Shown here: piece after piece, positions 19,459-29,812 of the stretch
Numbering within the stretch: the first letter of the stretch is position 1
Layout: each line of letters starts with the position of its first letter
From: Nemertoderma westbladi
Taxonomy: Eukaryota > Xenacoelomorpha > Nemertodermatida > Nemertodermatidae
Reading direction: 5' to 3'
DNA length: 41,383 nucleotides
Assembly (NCBI GenBank): GCA_032718475.1
Contig: JAUCBJ010000366.1
Location: forward strand, 1 to 41,383
Notes under the pieces: model-generated
What the model was told of the DNA's origin: nothing
What the model saw: only the letters and a program-made list of their open reading frames with translations
Database searches by the model: none
Program-made: the position numbers and the translations under genes

Positions 19459-19604
19459 TTTGACTACCTCCTACCAGATAAGCAATTGTAAATTATATAA
19501 TTCAGTACCGGTAATTTATATATATGTGGCTGGCCACGAGAAAAGGGAGGCACACTGACTAACTGGCCATCAGACACAATTACAGCTAAGGGCTTTGTTT
19601 CCAT

Positions 19605-20139
19605 ACAGAGATGATATTAGATGCAGGTGTCAATGTAACGGATTCTTTTGACATCATTCGGAGCAACATCATCACTCACCTCGCCGATAGTGATGACAGA
19701 CGCTTAAGGAGACTCCTGGCAGAATAGGAGCTCGGCTACCGAAAACCGTCAGCGGCTTGCTTGCAACCGGGCCATAGTGCTACTACCATTTCATCTACGG
19801 TAAAGAGGCATCGAAGTGTGAACCTCCATGTAACTGGAAAGATTTCTCAAAGGCAATCTCAACAATGCCAGGTAACTCAAATCAAAATTATAATAATACT
19901 AGCGATGTCAACGCTATACATGTACAAGCTTTACCTATAGGTGTATTATTAGTAGATTCCGGAAGTGACCTCTCCATTTTGCCACCATGTTTAAAAATGT
20001 ACTTAGAAGAATTAGTACCAAATTCTGAAAGTTTAACAGCTGCGAATCATTCCAGTATAAAATCTTACGGTAAAGGTAAACTTTCTTTTTCTATACCGGA
20101 ACTATCCATTAAGGGGGGGGGGGGGGGGGGGGGGGGGGG
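19605..20139 (+). pseudogene. Ty3-type gag C-terminus and protease remnant
   Basis: Frame one (to ~19760) reads ITHLADSDDRRLRRLLAE, a TAG at 19725, then ELGYRKPS, resembling the capsid C-terminal region of DUF7041-type gags. After a deletion the next frame (from 19778) reads CYYHFIYGKEASKCEPPC, a gag tail motif, and continues into a protease with active site LLVDSGSDLSI (Asp codon 19954). The frame is destroyed by a run of 27 G at 20113. About 530 bp of a decayed element, possibly of the same family as the gag stump at 4245-4619. Confidence 0.75.
20113..20139 (+). repeat. Homopolymer G27
   Basis: An uninterrupted run of 27 G inside the protease remnant. It could form G-quadruplexes; it is also a place where assembly length is unreliable. 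Confidence 0.9.
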
Positions 20140-20524
20140 TACACCATTTTGGTCCAAAATATGTTGAAATTTTTTTTATGGTCTATTATAATGCACCCTT
20201 GAATGGTGTTTCCAAATCTGAAAACCGCTATGTAATAGCTCTTTTAGTTTTCATGTTATCTAAATTTTCATTTAGGGAATCCTATTGAAATTACTATTAC
20301 TATGTATAATGAAAGGTTGATTATCTCCAAATATTTTTTTCATGAAATTGTCAACTTCAAAACCCTACTACTTCTACAATTTTTGAGTAATTAGTCTGAA
20401 ACTTCCTGTGGGTGTCTAGATAGCCACCCTGCATAAAAGTATCAGACAACTTTTCGAAATTTTTTGTTAATAAAATTTAATACTATTTATAAAAAAACCT
20501 AAAAATTTGCATAAATTTGCAGCG
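20140..20524. other. AT-rich, no feature seen
   Basis: No ORF or recognisable repeat; it separates the protease remnant from repeat X. Confidence 0.5.
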
Positions 20525-21500
20525 CTAGAATTTTGTTACCATGGTGGTCTGCAGTAAATACCTATCAGTACATGGCAAGGCGGTAGATTGTTAGTAAACC
20601 TCCCTTAGCCAAAATGTGTGCCGGTAGCAGAAAGATGCCCCTTTACCTGATCAAATACTTTGGACTCAGACAGGTCAGTCAAACTGCAAGGCCTACAGGG
20701 CTAACCGGTACTGTAGGCCTACTGCTAGTACGGCAAATCACCAAATTATAGAGCGTGCTATTTGCACCTAGTGTACTTGCGCGTACTGACAAACACCATC
20801 AGCTCGCACCTGTAAGAGATACAGGTTGACCCGGGTTTTTCTGTCTGAATCTGAGGTATTTGTTCCTAAATTTTACGGCGTCCCAGGACGTCGTCACGCT
20901 TCACCCTGATCTAGGGAACTTACGGCGGGCAAAGGCGTCAAACAAAGTCTTACCTCATCTGACGTGGGCACGATCAGGCAATAGGGTCATACTTCCAAAT
21001 GGGCGTGGGCGAAGATAGTGGGGGCTCCTTTATGCGTTGTGGACATCCCTTCCCCTTGCGTTGCTGTAGCCTAAAGGTTTAGGCAGCCATTCCCCAAAGC
21101 GTTTGGCTGTTCAAGATAGATACGCTAAAAACTACATGTTCTGATTTTGCAGTATATTTTTAATGTAAATGACAAAAGATTTATCGAATATAGACTAAAC
21201 TTTACAAATTAACTTATAAGTATAAGCTAATGATATTAGTGATAACCGAAGGGCAAATGGCACCATATATAGGAAATCCTAAGCTTGGAATCCACTAGAA
21301 CATTCTACCGCATTCTATGAGCTTACATTGGACCAATAAATCATTAAACACCCTTCGATTAGCCCAACTAATCTGTCCATGTGTTGTACGCACTCCATTG
21401 GCTTATCTTGTTTGGTGAAACCGAAAATAAATTGCACAAAATAGACATTTTATTGACCCAGATTCGAACTCTCGACCTACCTAGGATGTAACTCTCTGTC
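20525..21500 (-). repeat. Dispersed repeat X, copy 1 (uninterrupted)
   Basis: From CTAGAATTTTGTTAC (20525) this matches 32696-33550 and then 36418-36535 in the same orientation, at visibly high identity. The right end carries a B-box-like stretch on the minus strand (GAGTTCGAATCTGGG, near 21470) but lacks the A-box part that copy 2 has. Here the sequence CCATGTGTTG at ~21378 is continuous, so this copy provides the empty site for the TIR element in copy 2. There is no coding capacity. Confidence 0.9.
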
Positions 21501-21950
21501 TCTGTCGCGTAATGTTTGGATCCACCTATGACTTTGCGAGCTTGGCTGTACTCCTTGCCATGCTCTCAACTCCAAACACGCAAAAGTTCTTGGCTCCATA
21601 ATGGTTGAACGGTGCCTGGTGCTCCTGTTCTTGTGTGAATCCCTGTCGTTGCTCCTTGTGGATCCTCTCTGCCATTATACGCATATGTATCGGTTACGTA
21701 TGCCTCTACTAGAGGAAGCACAAACAAAGGTTAGATGTGAGGAGACTTAGAGTTTGTCAGCTTTTGGCTCAACTTTGCTCTAAACCCCTAACCATTTGCC
21801 TAAGATTTAGGGTTCCGCATGATTTTGCACTGGCTCCTAATCAAAAAATTGTGCTGATTAAAAACGATTTTGGGCAAACTAGCCGTGAGTCTAAATACTC
21901 ACTTTTTAATCCCAAACTACTTCCCAAAATATAAAGCAGTCAAGAATTAG
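21501..21950. other. Unassigned sequence between repeat X and the BEL remnant
   Basis: No recognised element. A ~55-codon frame is open on the minus strand at about 21530-21690, without known similarity. The BEL LTR expected on this side was not found. Confidence 0.4.
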
Positions 21951-22827
21951 TCAGAGTAAAATAAAATAATAGACACGACTATCGGAACAAGGCCATTTTT
22001 TATTTTTCAAAAAAATATCGGAAGGCTCGCAAGCCTTCCATCCACTCTTGTCCCCCCCTAATTTTGGTTCAATTTTGGGATGTAGTTCGTTGGAGATTTG
22101 ATTGTGGTCCAACTTCTTTAAGGCTCTGGCAATTTCGCCCCTCGCACCCACAAAGTTGGTCCCTTGGCCGCAGTGTATGGATTTGACCAATCCGCGTCTA
22201 GCGATAAATCGCCGTAAAGCTAGGATAAAAGTGTTGGTGGTTAGATCTGTCACGCATTCAATATGAACTGCTCTACTGGCCATGCAGGTAAAGATCAGTC
22301 CCCAATGTTTCACCTGTACGCGTCCACGTTTTGCATTTATAGGTCCAAAACAGTCAATCAATGTCTCGGTAAATGGGGGTCTAAACGCCTGTAGTCTAGC
22401 TAATGGTAGTTCATCATTTCCTGGTGTCCTATCCTCGCTTGTACCTTCTTACAGATAATACAGTTGCGCGTCACTGAACTCAATGCCTTACTAGGTCTAA
22501 TCAATACAAACCTCGAGCGTAAGTGTGATAAACAGTGATGTCTACCTACGTGTTTGAGTTGTACCGTACATGTGTGTCCAGTATCATAGCGCGCTGTAAC
22601 TCATGGTGTTGCGGTATGATGATAGGATACCTAAAGTCAATAGCAAAGTCAATGTTTTGGAGTCTGGACTTATGACAAAGTAAGCCCTTGTATATTATTG
22701 GACTCCAACGCAGTATCAGTGAAGACTTTATTTGTTTACCTTGATTGATCGCTGTGAACTCTCGTGCGAAATATCGCAATTTATAATGTCTAATAATATC
22801 AATTTCACAGATATCAACTTCGTCCAA
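21951..22827 (-). pseudogene. BEL integrase, truncated
   Basis: The N-terminal zinc-binding region is in 22827-22546 (LRWSPIIYKGLLCHKSRLQNIDF, IIPQHHELQRAMI) and continues in other frames to CIICKK near 22450. The core is in 22361-22040: LIDCFGPINAKRG (first catalytic Asp), WGLIFTCMASRAVHIECV, FILALRRFIARRGLVKSI. At the second catalytic position the sequence reads HCGQGTNF, with no Asp, so this copy is inactive there. Similarity stops at the near-palindrome 22020-22039; the Glu region and C-terminus are absent. Confidence 0.85.
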
Positions 22828-23403
22828 GGTTAGTCTTCATGGACAGTCGCGCTTGCATTTGGCATATTGTCTCAAACGTTTGGGCCATGCCAGTTTGCGA
22901 CAAGCGTCTGACCATGATCGTGTCAAGTTGACTATCCGGTCGATGTAAGTGTTGGTGACATCATCAGGTAAGGTATAGGTATGGTGTGGATACTTGTTTG
23001 AACTTGGTAGGCCCACGGGCCTTCCAGTGAAGGTCTCCCTTTGTGCAATGGGTTTATCCTAGTCCTCAAGTACCTTGGTTTCTACGGTCCGTCAGCACTC
23101 AATGGGTTGACCTGTAGTAATGGTTTCAACTCTACGAGATTTGCGTGTTCCTGTGGACTTATAAGTCTCCTAACTTTAGTCTCACGTTTAGCCATAGGCT
23201 GTAAGTCGGGTATTTTCCTTGAACGTAGCGTGATACCTGTATTTACATTTTGATGGGCACGACCCATATTTGTAATACCTGTAGCCACACCGTTATCATG
23301 GTGACTCAAGGAAGTCAAAGTAGGTAAGTTGGTAATACCTAATGGGTTAATACTAGTCCGCTCCAATGGGGTAATTGCGGCGTTATAGTACATGTTGTTA
23401 CAT

Positions 23404-23889
23404 TCTGGTAGAATGTCTGGTGAATGGTCTGGTAGACAGTCTGGTGAGACGTTTGGTGAAACACATCGCAGAACATCCGGCGAAATGCTCTGCCATACAT
23501 CCGGTAGAAAGTCTGGCGTAACATTTGGCAGAATGTCTGGTCTAAAGTCTGGTTGACAGTCTGACGAGATGTCTGGTGGAAAGTCTGGTTGACAGTCTGG
23601 CGAGATGTCTGGTCGAAAGTCTGGATATATTTCCAGCAGAATGTCTGGTGGAAAAAATGGTAAGATGTCCAGTAGACAATCAGTCGAAAGATCCAGAAAG
23701 CAGTCTGGCGAAGAATTCAGAGAATAATCTGGTGGACAGTCTGGCAAACAATCTGGCGAAACGTCTGGTGAACAATCTGGCAAAACGTCTGGTGAAATTC
23801 CCCATGGAACATCCAGCAAAAGATTTATTGGAACGTCTGGTAGAATGTCTGGTGAGATGTTTGGCGTATTGTCTGGTGGAGTGTCCAGG
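23404..23889. repeat. 12-bp minisatellite (~40 units) inside BEL pol
   Basis: Units of the type TCTGGYRRNANG run almost without phase change for ~490 bp. On the minus strand one frame reads as repeating SPDx/PPDI (23819-23400); on the plus strand another ORF stays open (23576-23896). It lies between RNase H and integrase, where BEL elements have no such repeat to my knowledge. Confidence 0.93.
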
Positions 23890-24117
23890 TTATTAGACTT
23901 AACTCGTCCTTGTTTCCTTTTGACCTTGGCGCTGGCTTTTGCTTTCGACTTGACTGCAGTGTCGATTTTTATCTCAAAATCTGATTTCTTCTGTTATGGT
24001 GTTCGATGTCGTGTTGAATAGCGGCGGCCATTCATCCGATGGTCGTTGTAGGAAGTCGGGTCCTTTAAACCAGAAGGACTTATTGTCCGGTTTACAAAAG
24101 TCTATGGGTAACATTCC

Positions 24118-24900
24118 TCATGACGCGATGTCAGCCAGGTTCAGCTTTCCTGGGCAGTGACGCCAGTCCTGTTTGAGCGACCTGTCTAGTATTTCAGCCC
24201 ATCTGTTGGCCACAAAAGTCTTGAACTGAAACGTCTCATTGTTGATGTACACAAGCACCAACGTTGCGTCGGTCCAGCATGTGACTTTCAAGTTGGCCTC
24301 CAGCTCGCGTTGGACTAGACTGACGATGTCGGTAGATATCGTCCCGGGTTGAAGCTCTCCCCGAGGCACTGTCATATACTTCAGAGGCATTGTCTTAGCC
24401 TTTGAGGTAACGAAAGATACCTCGTAACTGTCTGATGTCACTTGTCTACGTAGGTATAAGGTAACCCCCAGTCCATCCTTACTAGCGTCACTGAAACTGT
24501 GAAGTTCCAGACCCGCAGGAAAGGTGGCCTGTAAGGGAAAGTATACCCTCTGGATGGTATAGTCTTATAGGAGCATCAGTTGTGACTCCCAGTCCCTGCA
24601 CAGCTAGTTTTTCTGGGATGGGATCATCTCATTCCAGTCTGGCATGACAAATGCTGCGGAGTATGATCCTTGCGTGTAGGATCACTGAACTGATAAAGCA
24701 CAGCGGGTCATACAAACAACTCATGGTCGATAAGCAGGTCCTCTTTTGGTCCTTGTCTGGTCGTTGGTTCTTACGCGCACCCTAAAGTTGTTGGTGTTCG
24801 GGTCCCAACTGAGTCCTAGGACTTTGGTCGTAGGCAGAGGTTCTAGGTCTAAATCTAGGTCACCCCCGCCCCGCTAGGGTCAGTAGGGTCAAATGAATTC
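24118..24900 (-). pseudogene. BEL connection region and RNase H
   Basis: The frame 24441-24118 contains MTVPRGELQ (start of RNase H), KVTCWTDATLVLVYINNE (catalytic Asp), FVANRWAEILD and the C-terminal WRHCPGKLNLADIAS, characteristic of BEL/Pao RNase H. The connection region upstream is readable only in broken pieces, including TKVLGLSWDPNTNNFRVRV near 24800. Confidence 0.82.
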
Positions 24901-24912
24901 ACTAGGTCGGAG

Positions 24913-26253
24913 TTATTGGAGGCGAATTTGGTGAGGCGAAATCCGCCCTTGGTGAGACTGACTGTCCTGGAGTTGGTGTGCCACTGTTGCAGCATGCTCC
25001 AGAGTGTCGCAGCTCTTGAGGCCGTCATCCATGTAGAAATCCCACTCCACTGTCCGAACCACGTCTGGGTCTAACTTGTCGCGTCGGTCTAAAGCTGTCA
25101 GCTTTAAGGCGTACATGGTACAGTTGGGGCTGTCCCGGGCCCCAAAAACTCTTACCTGCATTTGGTAGGTTTCTGGTGGAAGGTTTAAATTTCTGTCCGG
25201 GTACCAAAGAAACCTCAAACTGTCCCTGTCCTGCTCCAAAGCCTTAACCTGGTGAAACATGGCCTCTACTTCACAGCTGAAGGCCACCTTGCGTTGTCTG
25301 AAATGCATCAGGACTCCCATGAGGTAATTGTTCATATTTGGCCCGTCCATCAATTCGCTGTTCATGGACATCCCCTGGTGGCAGTCGTTGACGACTCGTA
25401 CCTTACCAGGTTTGTCCGGATGCCATAAGGAATCATGTGGCAGATAATATGTTTGGTCTGTTGTTACCTCAGGGTTTGTCATCGTGATTGCGTTCCCCTT
25501 TTGGAGATACATCTGAAGCTGCGTGTTATATTGCATATGGGCCGTCTCATCATGCAACAACCACTGCAGTATTGACTAAAGTAGTTTCAAGGTAAGCGGG
25601 TAGTTGTTGATAAGCTTAGGTTGTCCATGGCGCCACAACATCCCAACTTCGTAGTGGCCATTCACGGTCTGCCGAATGGTATCCTTCATAATCTTTAAAG
25701 ACCATTTTTCCTGTTCTGACATAGTGGTCTCATAACTACCTAGTTCTGCTGAGTCCTGTTCCAACCACTTAATGGTTTTCTCAGTCAACAGTCTGTCAAG
25801 CGCTGCTTGCACTGTACCATGGTCCTTGTCTTCAACGTCATCTGCTGCAGTGGCTAGTATCAATGTGGCTGGTAGGCTCGCAAGCCTTCCTGAGTCACTA
25901 GTCAGCATCGAAACATTCCGAGGCGGTTTGATGACCTTTGGATCTGTCGGTAGACTTGCAAGCCTTCCAAGATCCCCGACTGGTGCTGAAGCATTGTAGA
26001 TGGGGTCGGGATGGATGGGGATGAAGCATTATAGATGGGGTCTACAAACTTGGAATCTGTCGGTAGGTTCACAAGCCTTCGAAGATCCTCGTTCGTCGAG
26101 ACATCCACAGCTTCAACCCTTTGGCCTTCGGTAGTCGATGCAACCTGTTCCGCTGCAAGAAGCTGTGGTGTCGTCTAAGTCAGTTACGTCGGTGTCTGTA
26201 GCGACATAAGTCTGTCGTGGTACTGACTGTACAGTAGGACCACAGGAATGTGA
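24913..26253 (-). pseudogene. BEL reverse transcriptase, with upstream linker
   Basis: After the RTE insertion the linker (26253-25910) carries three copies of the near-palindrome. The RT core runs 25560-24913: YYLPHDSLWHPDKPGKVRVV, DGPNMNNYLMGVLMHFRQRKVAF, MFHQVKALEQDRDSLRFLW, VFGARDSPNCTMYALKLTA and the catalytic box FYMDD (25024-25038). All core motifs are readable. The frame then shifts (after HQLQDSQSHQ) and a stop separates 25576 from 25560, so it cannot be translated as one protein. Confidence 0.88.
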
Positions 26254-26267
26254 GGGAGAATTGGCTA

Positions 26268-27699
26268 CTACTACTACTAGGATCGGCATGCTGCATTGCA
26301 GCTGCATTTTTAAGAATGCTGTGCCGGCTTGTCAACAAAATTGCACCGCCACAACTCCCTATCACCCATGACATTTGCTAGATCATCCGCATCTTTAAGG
26401 CCAGTGTCCTTTAAGATGCGTCTCAAGAAAGTCATGGGCTGTCCACCATGCTTATTCACTCCATGAGGCTGCCAAAGTACAAGATTATGCACTGACTGGT
26501 CCTCACGGCGAAAGCAATGTCCTGCAAAGCGGAGGCGATTTTGTTCTAGTGTCAAGCTTGGGGGAACCAATGAGACACCTCCAATGTTATATAGTGTCTG
26601 GTTGGAGATGTGTGCATTGTACTTGACACAATGTACCCGGCGTAGCATTCTTGTGAATGTGCCATCCAGAGATTTGGCGTCCTCAGCAGTTAGAGCCCAG
26701 CATGGACTCCCGTAGAGGAGTACTGGAACTACTGCTGCTCTAAATAATCGGACCTTAAGTTTCCGATTAATTCTAGGTGACTTCCAAATCCTGGAAAGCC
26801 TATTCAAGGCTGCCCATGCCTTTCCCTTACGTATTCGAAGGTCCTCACCTGACTTCCGGATCCATGATCCCAGGTAACAGAAGTCGTCCACATGCTCAAG
26901 CATACCATCCTTTGAGCTTATGCTCATCCGATCAGAGACTTGCTGAGGACTTTCAAAGTTAACTGTCAGAATTTTGGTCTTTCTGGAGTTAATAAAAAGA
27001 CCAACACTAGAAGCAGCATGTTCTAATAAGCTGAGGAGCCGTTGGGCTCCCTCTAGTGATTCTGAGAGTACTCCTAAGTCATCAGCAAAGTCTAGATCAG
27101 TTAGGTACTTGGCAGGATTTCCTCGACTTCTGGAGCCAGTAGGTGGAGCTATCATCACCCCATCATCATTATGATGATCTAAGGACATGCGTAGAACATA
27201 GTCAACAACAATTATGAACAAGAATGGTGCAAGTGTGTCTCCCTGGAGGACGCCCCATAACACTTCAAATGGTTCTGTGTCACCGTCAACAGTAGACACA
27301 AATGTTGTCGAACCATCGTATACTGATCTGATTGCTGCAATAATTTCATCAGGAATCCCATATAATGAAAGTATGCTGAACATACGTGAGCGAGAGACTG
27401 AATCAAAGGCCTTGAAGAAGTCAACAAAGATAACAGCCAGATGCCTGTCTTTCTTTTTTGATAACTCTTCAATTATCCTTCTAAGTGCCAAAATGGGCTC
27501 CATGGTCCCACGACCTTTACGGAACCCATTCTGATTTCCACGTAACAGTCTCTCAATGGGATCCCTGATGCGATTTAATAGAATTCTATTGTATAGTTTT
27601 GCAGCAATCGAGATCAATGAGATTCCCCGAAAAGAACCATAGAGTGTTAGGTTGCCCTTCTTGGGAACTGGCACCAACTTATTTGTTTTCATTTCTTGT
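26268..27699 (-). mobile_element. RTE-like LINE copy 1, 5'-truncated, 14-bp TSD
   Basis: The element lies between two copies of GGGAGAATTGGCTA (26254-26267 and 27700-27713), a classic LINE target duplication inside the BEL sequence. Its 3' end on the minus strand runs into a short TAG trinucleotide tail, as in RTE-type elements. It is 5'-truncated within the RT. It is closely similar to copies at 35412-36043 and 37284-38321. Confidence 0.93.
26310..27692 (-). CDS. RTE-like LINE reverse transcriptase fragment
   Basis: The 460-residue frame is open from the truncation point to the natural stop. Motifs: YGSFRGISLISIAAKLYNRIL (~20), NQNGFRKGRGTMEPI (~52), VIFVDFFKAFDSVSR (~88, catalytic Asp), GVLQGDTLAPFLF (~145), LDFADDLGVLSE (~198, FADD box), CYLGSWIRKSGE (~270) and VLLYGSPCWALT (~325). 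The C-terminal block (ISNQTLYNIGG...GHCFRRED) is typical of the RTE-like RT tail. Endonuclease and the first RT motif are missing. Confidence 0.92.
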   Translation of the reverse strand: MKTNKLVPVPKKGNLTLYGSFRGISLISIAAKLYNRILLNRIRDPIERLLRGNQNGFRKGRGTMEPILALRRIIEELSKKKDRHLAVIFVDFFKAFDSVSRSRMFSILSLYGIPDEIIAAIRSVYDGSTTFVSTVDGDTEPFEVLWGVLQGDTLAPFLFIIVVDYVLRMSLDHHNDDGVMIAPPTGSRSRGNPAKYLTDLDFADDLGVLSESLEGAQRLLSLLEHAASSVGLFINSRKTKILTVNFESPQQVSDRMSISSKDGMLEHVDDFCYLGSWIRKSGEDLRIRKGKAWAALNRLSRIWKSPRINRKLKVRLFRAAVVPVLLYGSPCWALTAEDAKSLDGTFTRMLRRVHCVKYNAHISNQTLYNIGGVSLVPPSLTLEQNRLRFAGHCFRREDQSVHNLVLWQPHGVNKHGGQPMTFLRRILKDTGLKDADDLANVMGDRELWRCNFVDKPAQHS

Positions 27700-27713
27700 G
27701 GGAGAATTGGCTA

Positions 27714-28416
27714 ATGTAGTAGTTAATAGACTACACATACTTAGAATGTCGTCCTCCTGGTCACTTACCTCTAGTGAACGCACAGGCGATCTTGTATACC
27801 AACCTATGGGAGTTCTACAAGCGTAAGGGTTGCCCGCTGTTACCATGGATGGGCGTGTCTCCCATACTTGATGCAAGTTGAACTGCTCCATCCCTATCAA
27901 CATCGCGATGGAGCGATAGTTAACTGGACATTCCGGTATTCCAAGATGTCGGAAATACTTCCGGAGATTGTTCTGGCACAGGACCAAGTAAATTACTAAA
28001 GTCCTTAGTGGCAGCAAACATAAGGTTTCTTATTGGAAGTAATGAGCGTTCCTCTCTACTATGCTCCACTGTGGAAAGAAGGTTATCCAGGGTCAGCTTG
28101 ACCCTCCTAATGGTATCGCTCTCTTACCATGCATGCTTACAGTATACTGAGCAGTCTTACCTTTGCTCATGTCAGTGACTACATCGGCTACCAGTTCGTC
28201 AACGTAACTATGCAAAGATGCAGAGTCCAAGATAGCATATATACGCTTGCTCCCTTGGGTTCCAGTGATCTTGATGGGAATCACGCTAAACCCTTTCAGC
28301 TGATTTTGCTTAAGGAGAGTTATAGATGGCTGTTCTTCTCCCCCCACATGCACATAAAAGGTTTCGTTCTCCGAGTCATCTTCGTCCAACAATCCTGATT
28401 GGTCCATGTAGTCCAT
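27714..28416 (-). pseudogene. BEL aspartic protease (DUF1758-type), interrupted
   Basis: The first frame (28416-28093) holds IYAILDSASLHSYVDE, the aspartic protease motif with Ala where the usual motif has Gly. The second (28017 onwards) holds RHLGIPECP and SIAMLIGMEQFNL, matching the C-terminal protease region (conserved IGxD-type turn, here IGME). A short gap with a frame change separates them. The sequence is then cut by the RTE-like LINE at 27713. Confidence 0.8.
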
Positions 28417-28534
28417 GTAGGAGGTACCGACTTCCTGCGGCGCACGTTCCTTATAAAGTGCATTGCATTTTGCCGCTTTATCGGGATATTCGCATCAAAA
28501 ACGCTTAGTCGGAGTATGACTAGTCGCGTGGAGC

Positions 28535-28745
28535 AATGCGTCATAGTTGCGTCCGCACAGAGGACAAGTGTTGTCACCCGGACAGTCCTTCCAGACCTGC
28601 CCAGGCATTGTACATCTCCAACAAGAATCCAACGGAAGGATCTGGAGCCTTCTCTCCTCTACTTCTAGATCCTTAAAGGCGCAACATCCGCGTAACTTGT
28701 GTCCATTGTATCGTCCACCGTTTCGCTCACAGAACTGGCATCCAA
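28535..28745 (-). pseudogene. BEL gag zinc fingers
   Basis: The minus-strand frame reads CQFCERNGG...KLRGC and then a second cluster ending CPLCGRNYDALLH, the Cys/His arrangement seen at the gag-protease junction of BEL/Pao elements. It lies outside any long ORF because of flanking stops. Confidence 0.75.
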
Positions 28746-29009
28746 CAAAGTCTGCCGAAAACTGCTGTCATGGGTGTTTGGCTCCAATAGGTGTCAGAAC
28801 CTTGGAGGTATCCGTCGGTGTAGCGTAAGTCACGGCTTTCGCATTCGTCGGTAGTTGTTTGGTCCGGTTCGGTGCCACTATCGCGACCCCTTCCACCACT
28901 ATGTGGTAGTTGGTGTAGTTCGACCATGTTTCTACTACAGCCTCCTGTAAGATCAATTTGTAGACATCCATTAATTTCAGTAGTTCGCCAGCCACTCCGT
29001 GCTGATACT

Positions 29010-29549
29010 CTATCCTGCGCCATTCTCGCGCAACCGATGGTGGAGTCGGCCAATAATCCGGATTATAACCGTCGGCGCATTGGCGTACTCGAGTTGACCA
29101 ATGGACCGCAAAGTCCCTATAGCGTTCTTAATCTCGTCCACCAATCGTAGAAGATCGATGGGTTTCGAGATAGGTTTGCCTCTACAGAGGTCTTCTATAA
29201 TGGATTTGGCCATAGCGACATTACCACCGTATATGGAAAATAGATGGTCGTACGGTAGCTCGAAGGCGTCTGGAACACAAATAAAGGTTTCAGCCAACCT
29301 CTTCAGCTCACCCGATAACACTTGAAGCAGGTAGTTAAACTTCTCCGTTGAGGTGAAGGCACACATAGCGATCTGGAACTCTACGTAGTCTACCAGTGTA
29401 CGCCAGTGTTTCGTGTTGCCAGAGAACTTCGGCGGTTGTTGTGCCGGTAATCCGTGTCTGGCCGCAAATTTAGCGATCTCGTTAACTATGTCTAACTGTC
29501 TGCGTCCTTGTCTGGCGATAGCATTCAGTCGTTCTTGTCCGCGTGTCAT
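29010..29549 (-). pseudogene. BEL gag, DUF1759-type capsid
   Basis: The 179-residue frame holds PPKFSGNTKHWRTLVDYVEF near residue 40, FNYLLQVLSGELKRLAETF near residue 70 and YDHLFSIYGGNVAMAKSIIE near residue 100, the signature of DUF1759 capsids of BEL/Pao elements. The continuing sequence (to ~28760, ELLKLMDVYKLILQEAVVETW) follows in other frames, indicating frameshifts. It would form the particle shell. Confidence 0.85.
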
Positions 29550-29812
29550 TTGTTAATACGGATTGTAGTTGTTGGGATCTTCTCCTTGAGGATTTAGGGT
29601 CTGCCATGCTTCCGGCTCTCGATAGGGTGGTCTCTGTGGTCAAGGTTGAGGTTGTTCTAACTCCACTCTGGTTCGCGATCGATCCAACGGCGGCGCTTCA
29701 AGCCACTCTTTGAGTTGAGCCAACAGTCTGCTACAGGTCACATTATCTCAGTGAGTTGTTTGGCACTAATCGTCTCTGCTGGTTGCGACATGGGTTTCCT
29801 CAAGGGTGTTTC

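Larger units (their letters stand above)
5467..19558 (-). mobile_element. Large LINE with Ulp1-like ORF1, split by a Ty3-type element
   Basis: Read on the minus strand from about 19558, this non-LTR retrotransposon has a long ORF1 (19458-13715, in two overlapping frames) and an ORF2 with an apurinic-type endonuclease and reverse transcriptase (13887-5467). A 5,166-bp LTR element plus its TSD interrupts the endonuclease. Without it the LINE spans nearly 9 kb. RT phrases (YRPVS, LDLASAFDNVDH, YADD) fit the broad CR1/L2/Rex1/Crack/Daphne assemblage; I cannot fix the clade. The copy is dead: ORF1 frame break, RT internal deletion, LTR insertion. Confidence 0.88.

Noticed and set aside
17591-19558. 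655-residue plus-strand frame of VDVVVFKPDVETPDLSI-type repeats
   Set aside because: It is antisense to the LINE ORF1 repeat. A 51-bp array leaves frames on both strands open automatically, and nothing flanking it on the plus strand looks like a gene.
21530-21690. Possible host exon on the minus strand (~55 open codons after a CTAG-type acceptor)
   Set aside because: Short, no recognisable similarity, no partner exons; open frames this long occur by chance.
23576-23896. Plus-strand frame of SLVDSLAKCLVE-type repeats
   Set aside because: It is the antisense reading of the 12-bp minisatellite in the BEL element.
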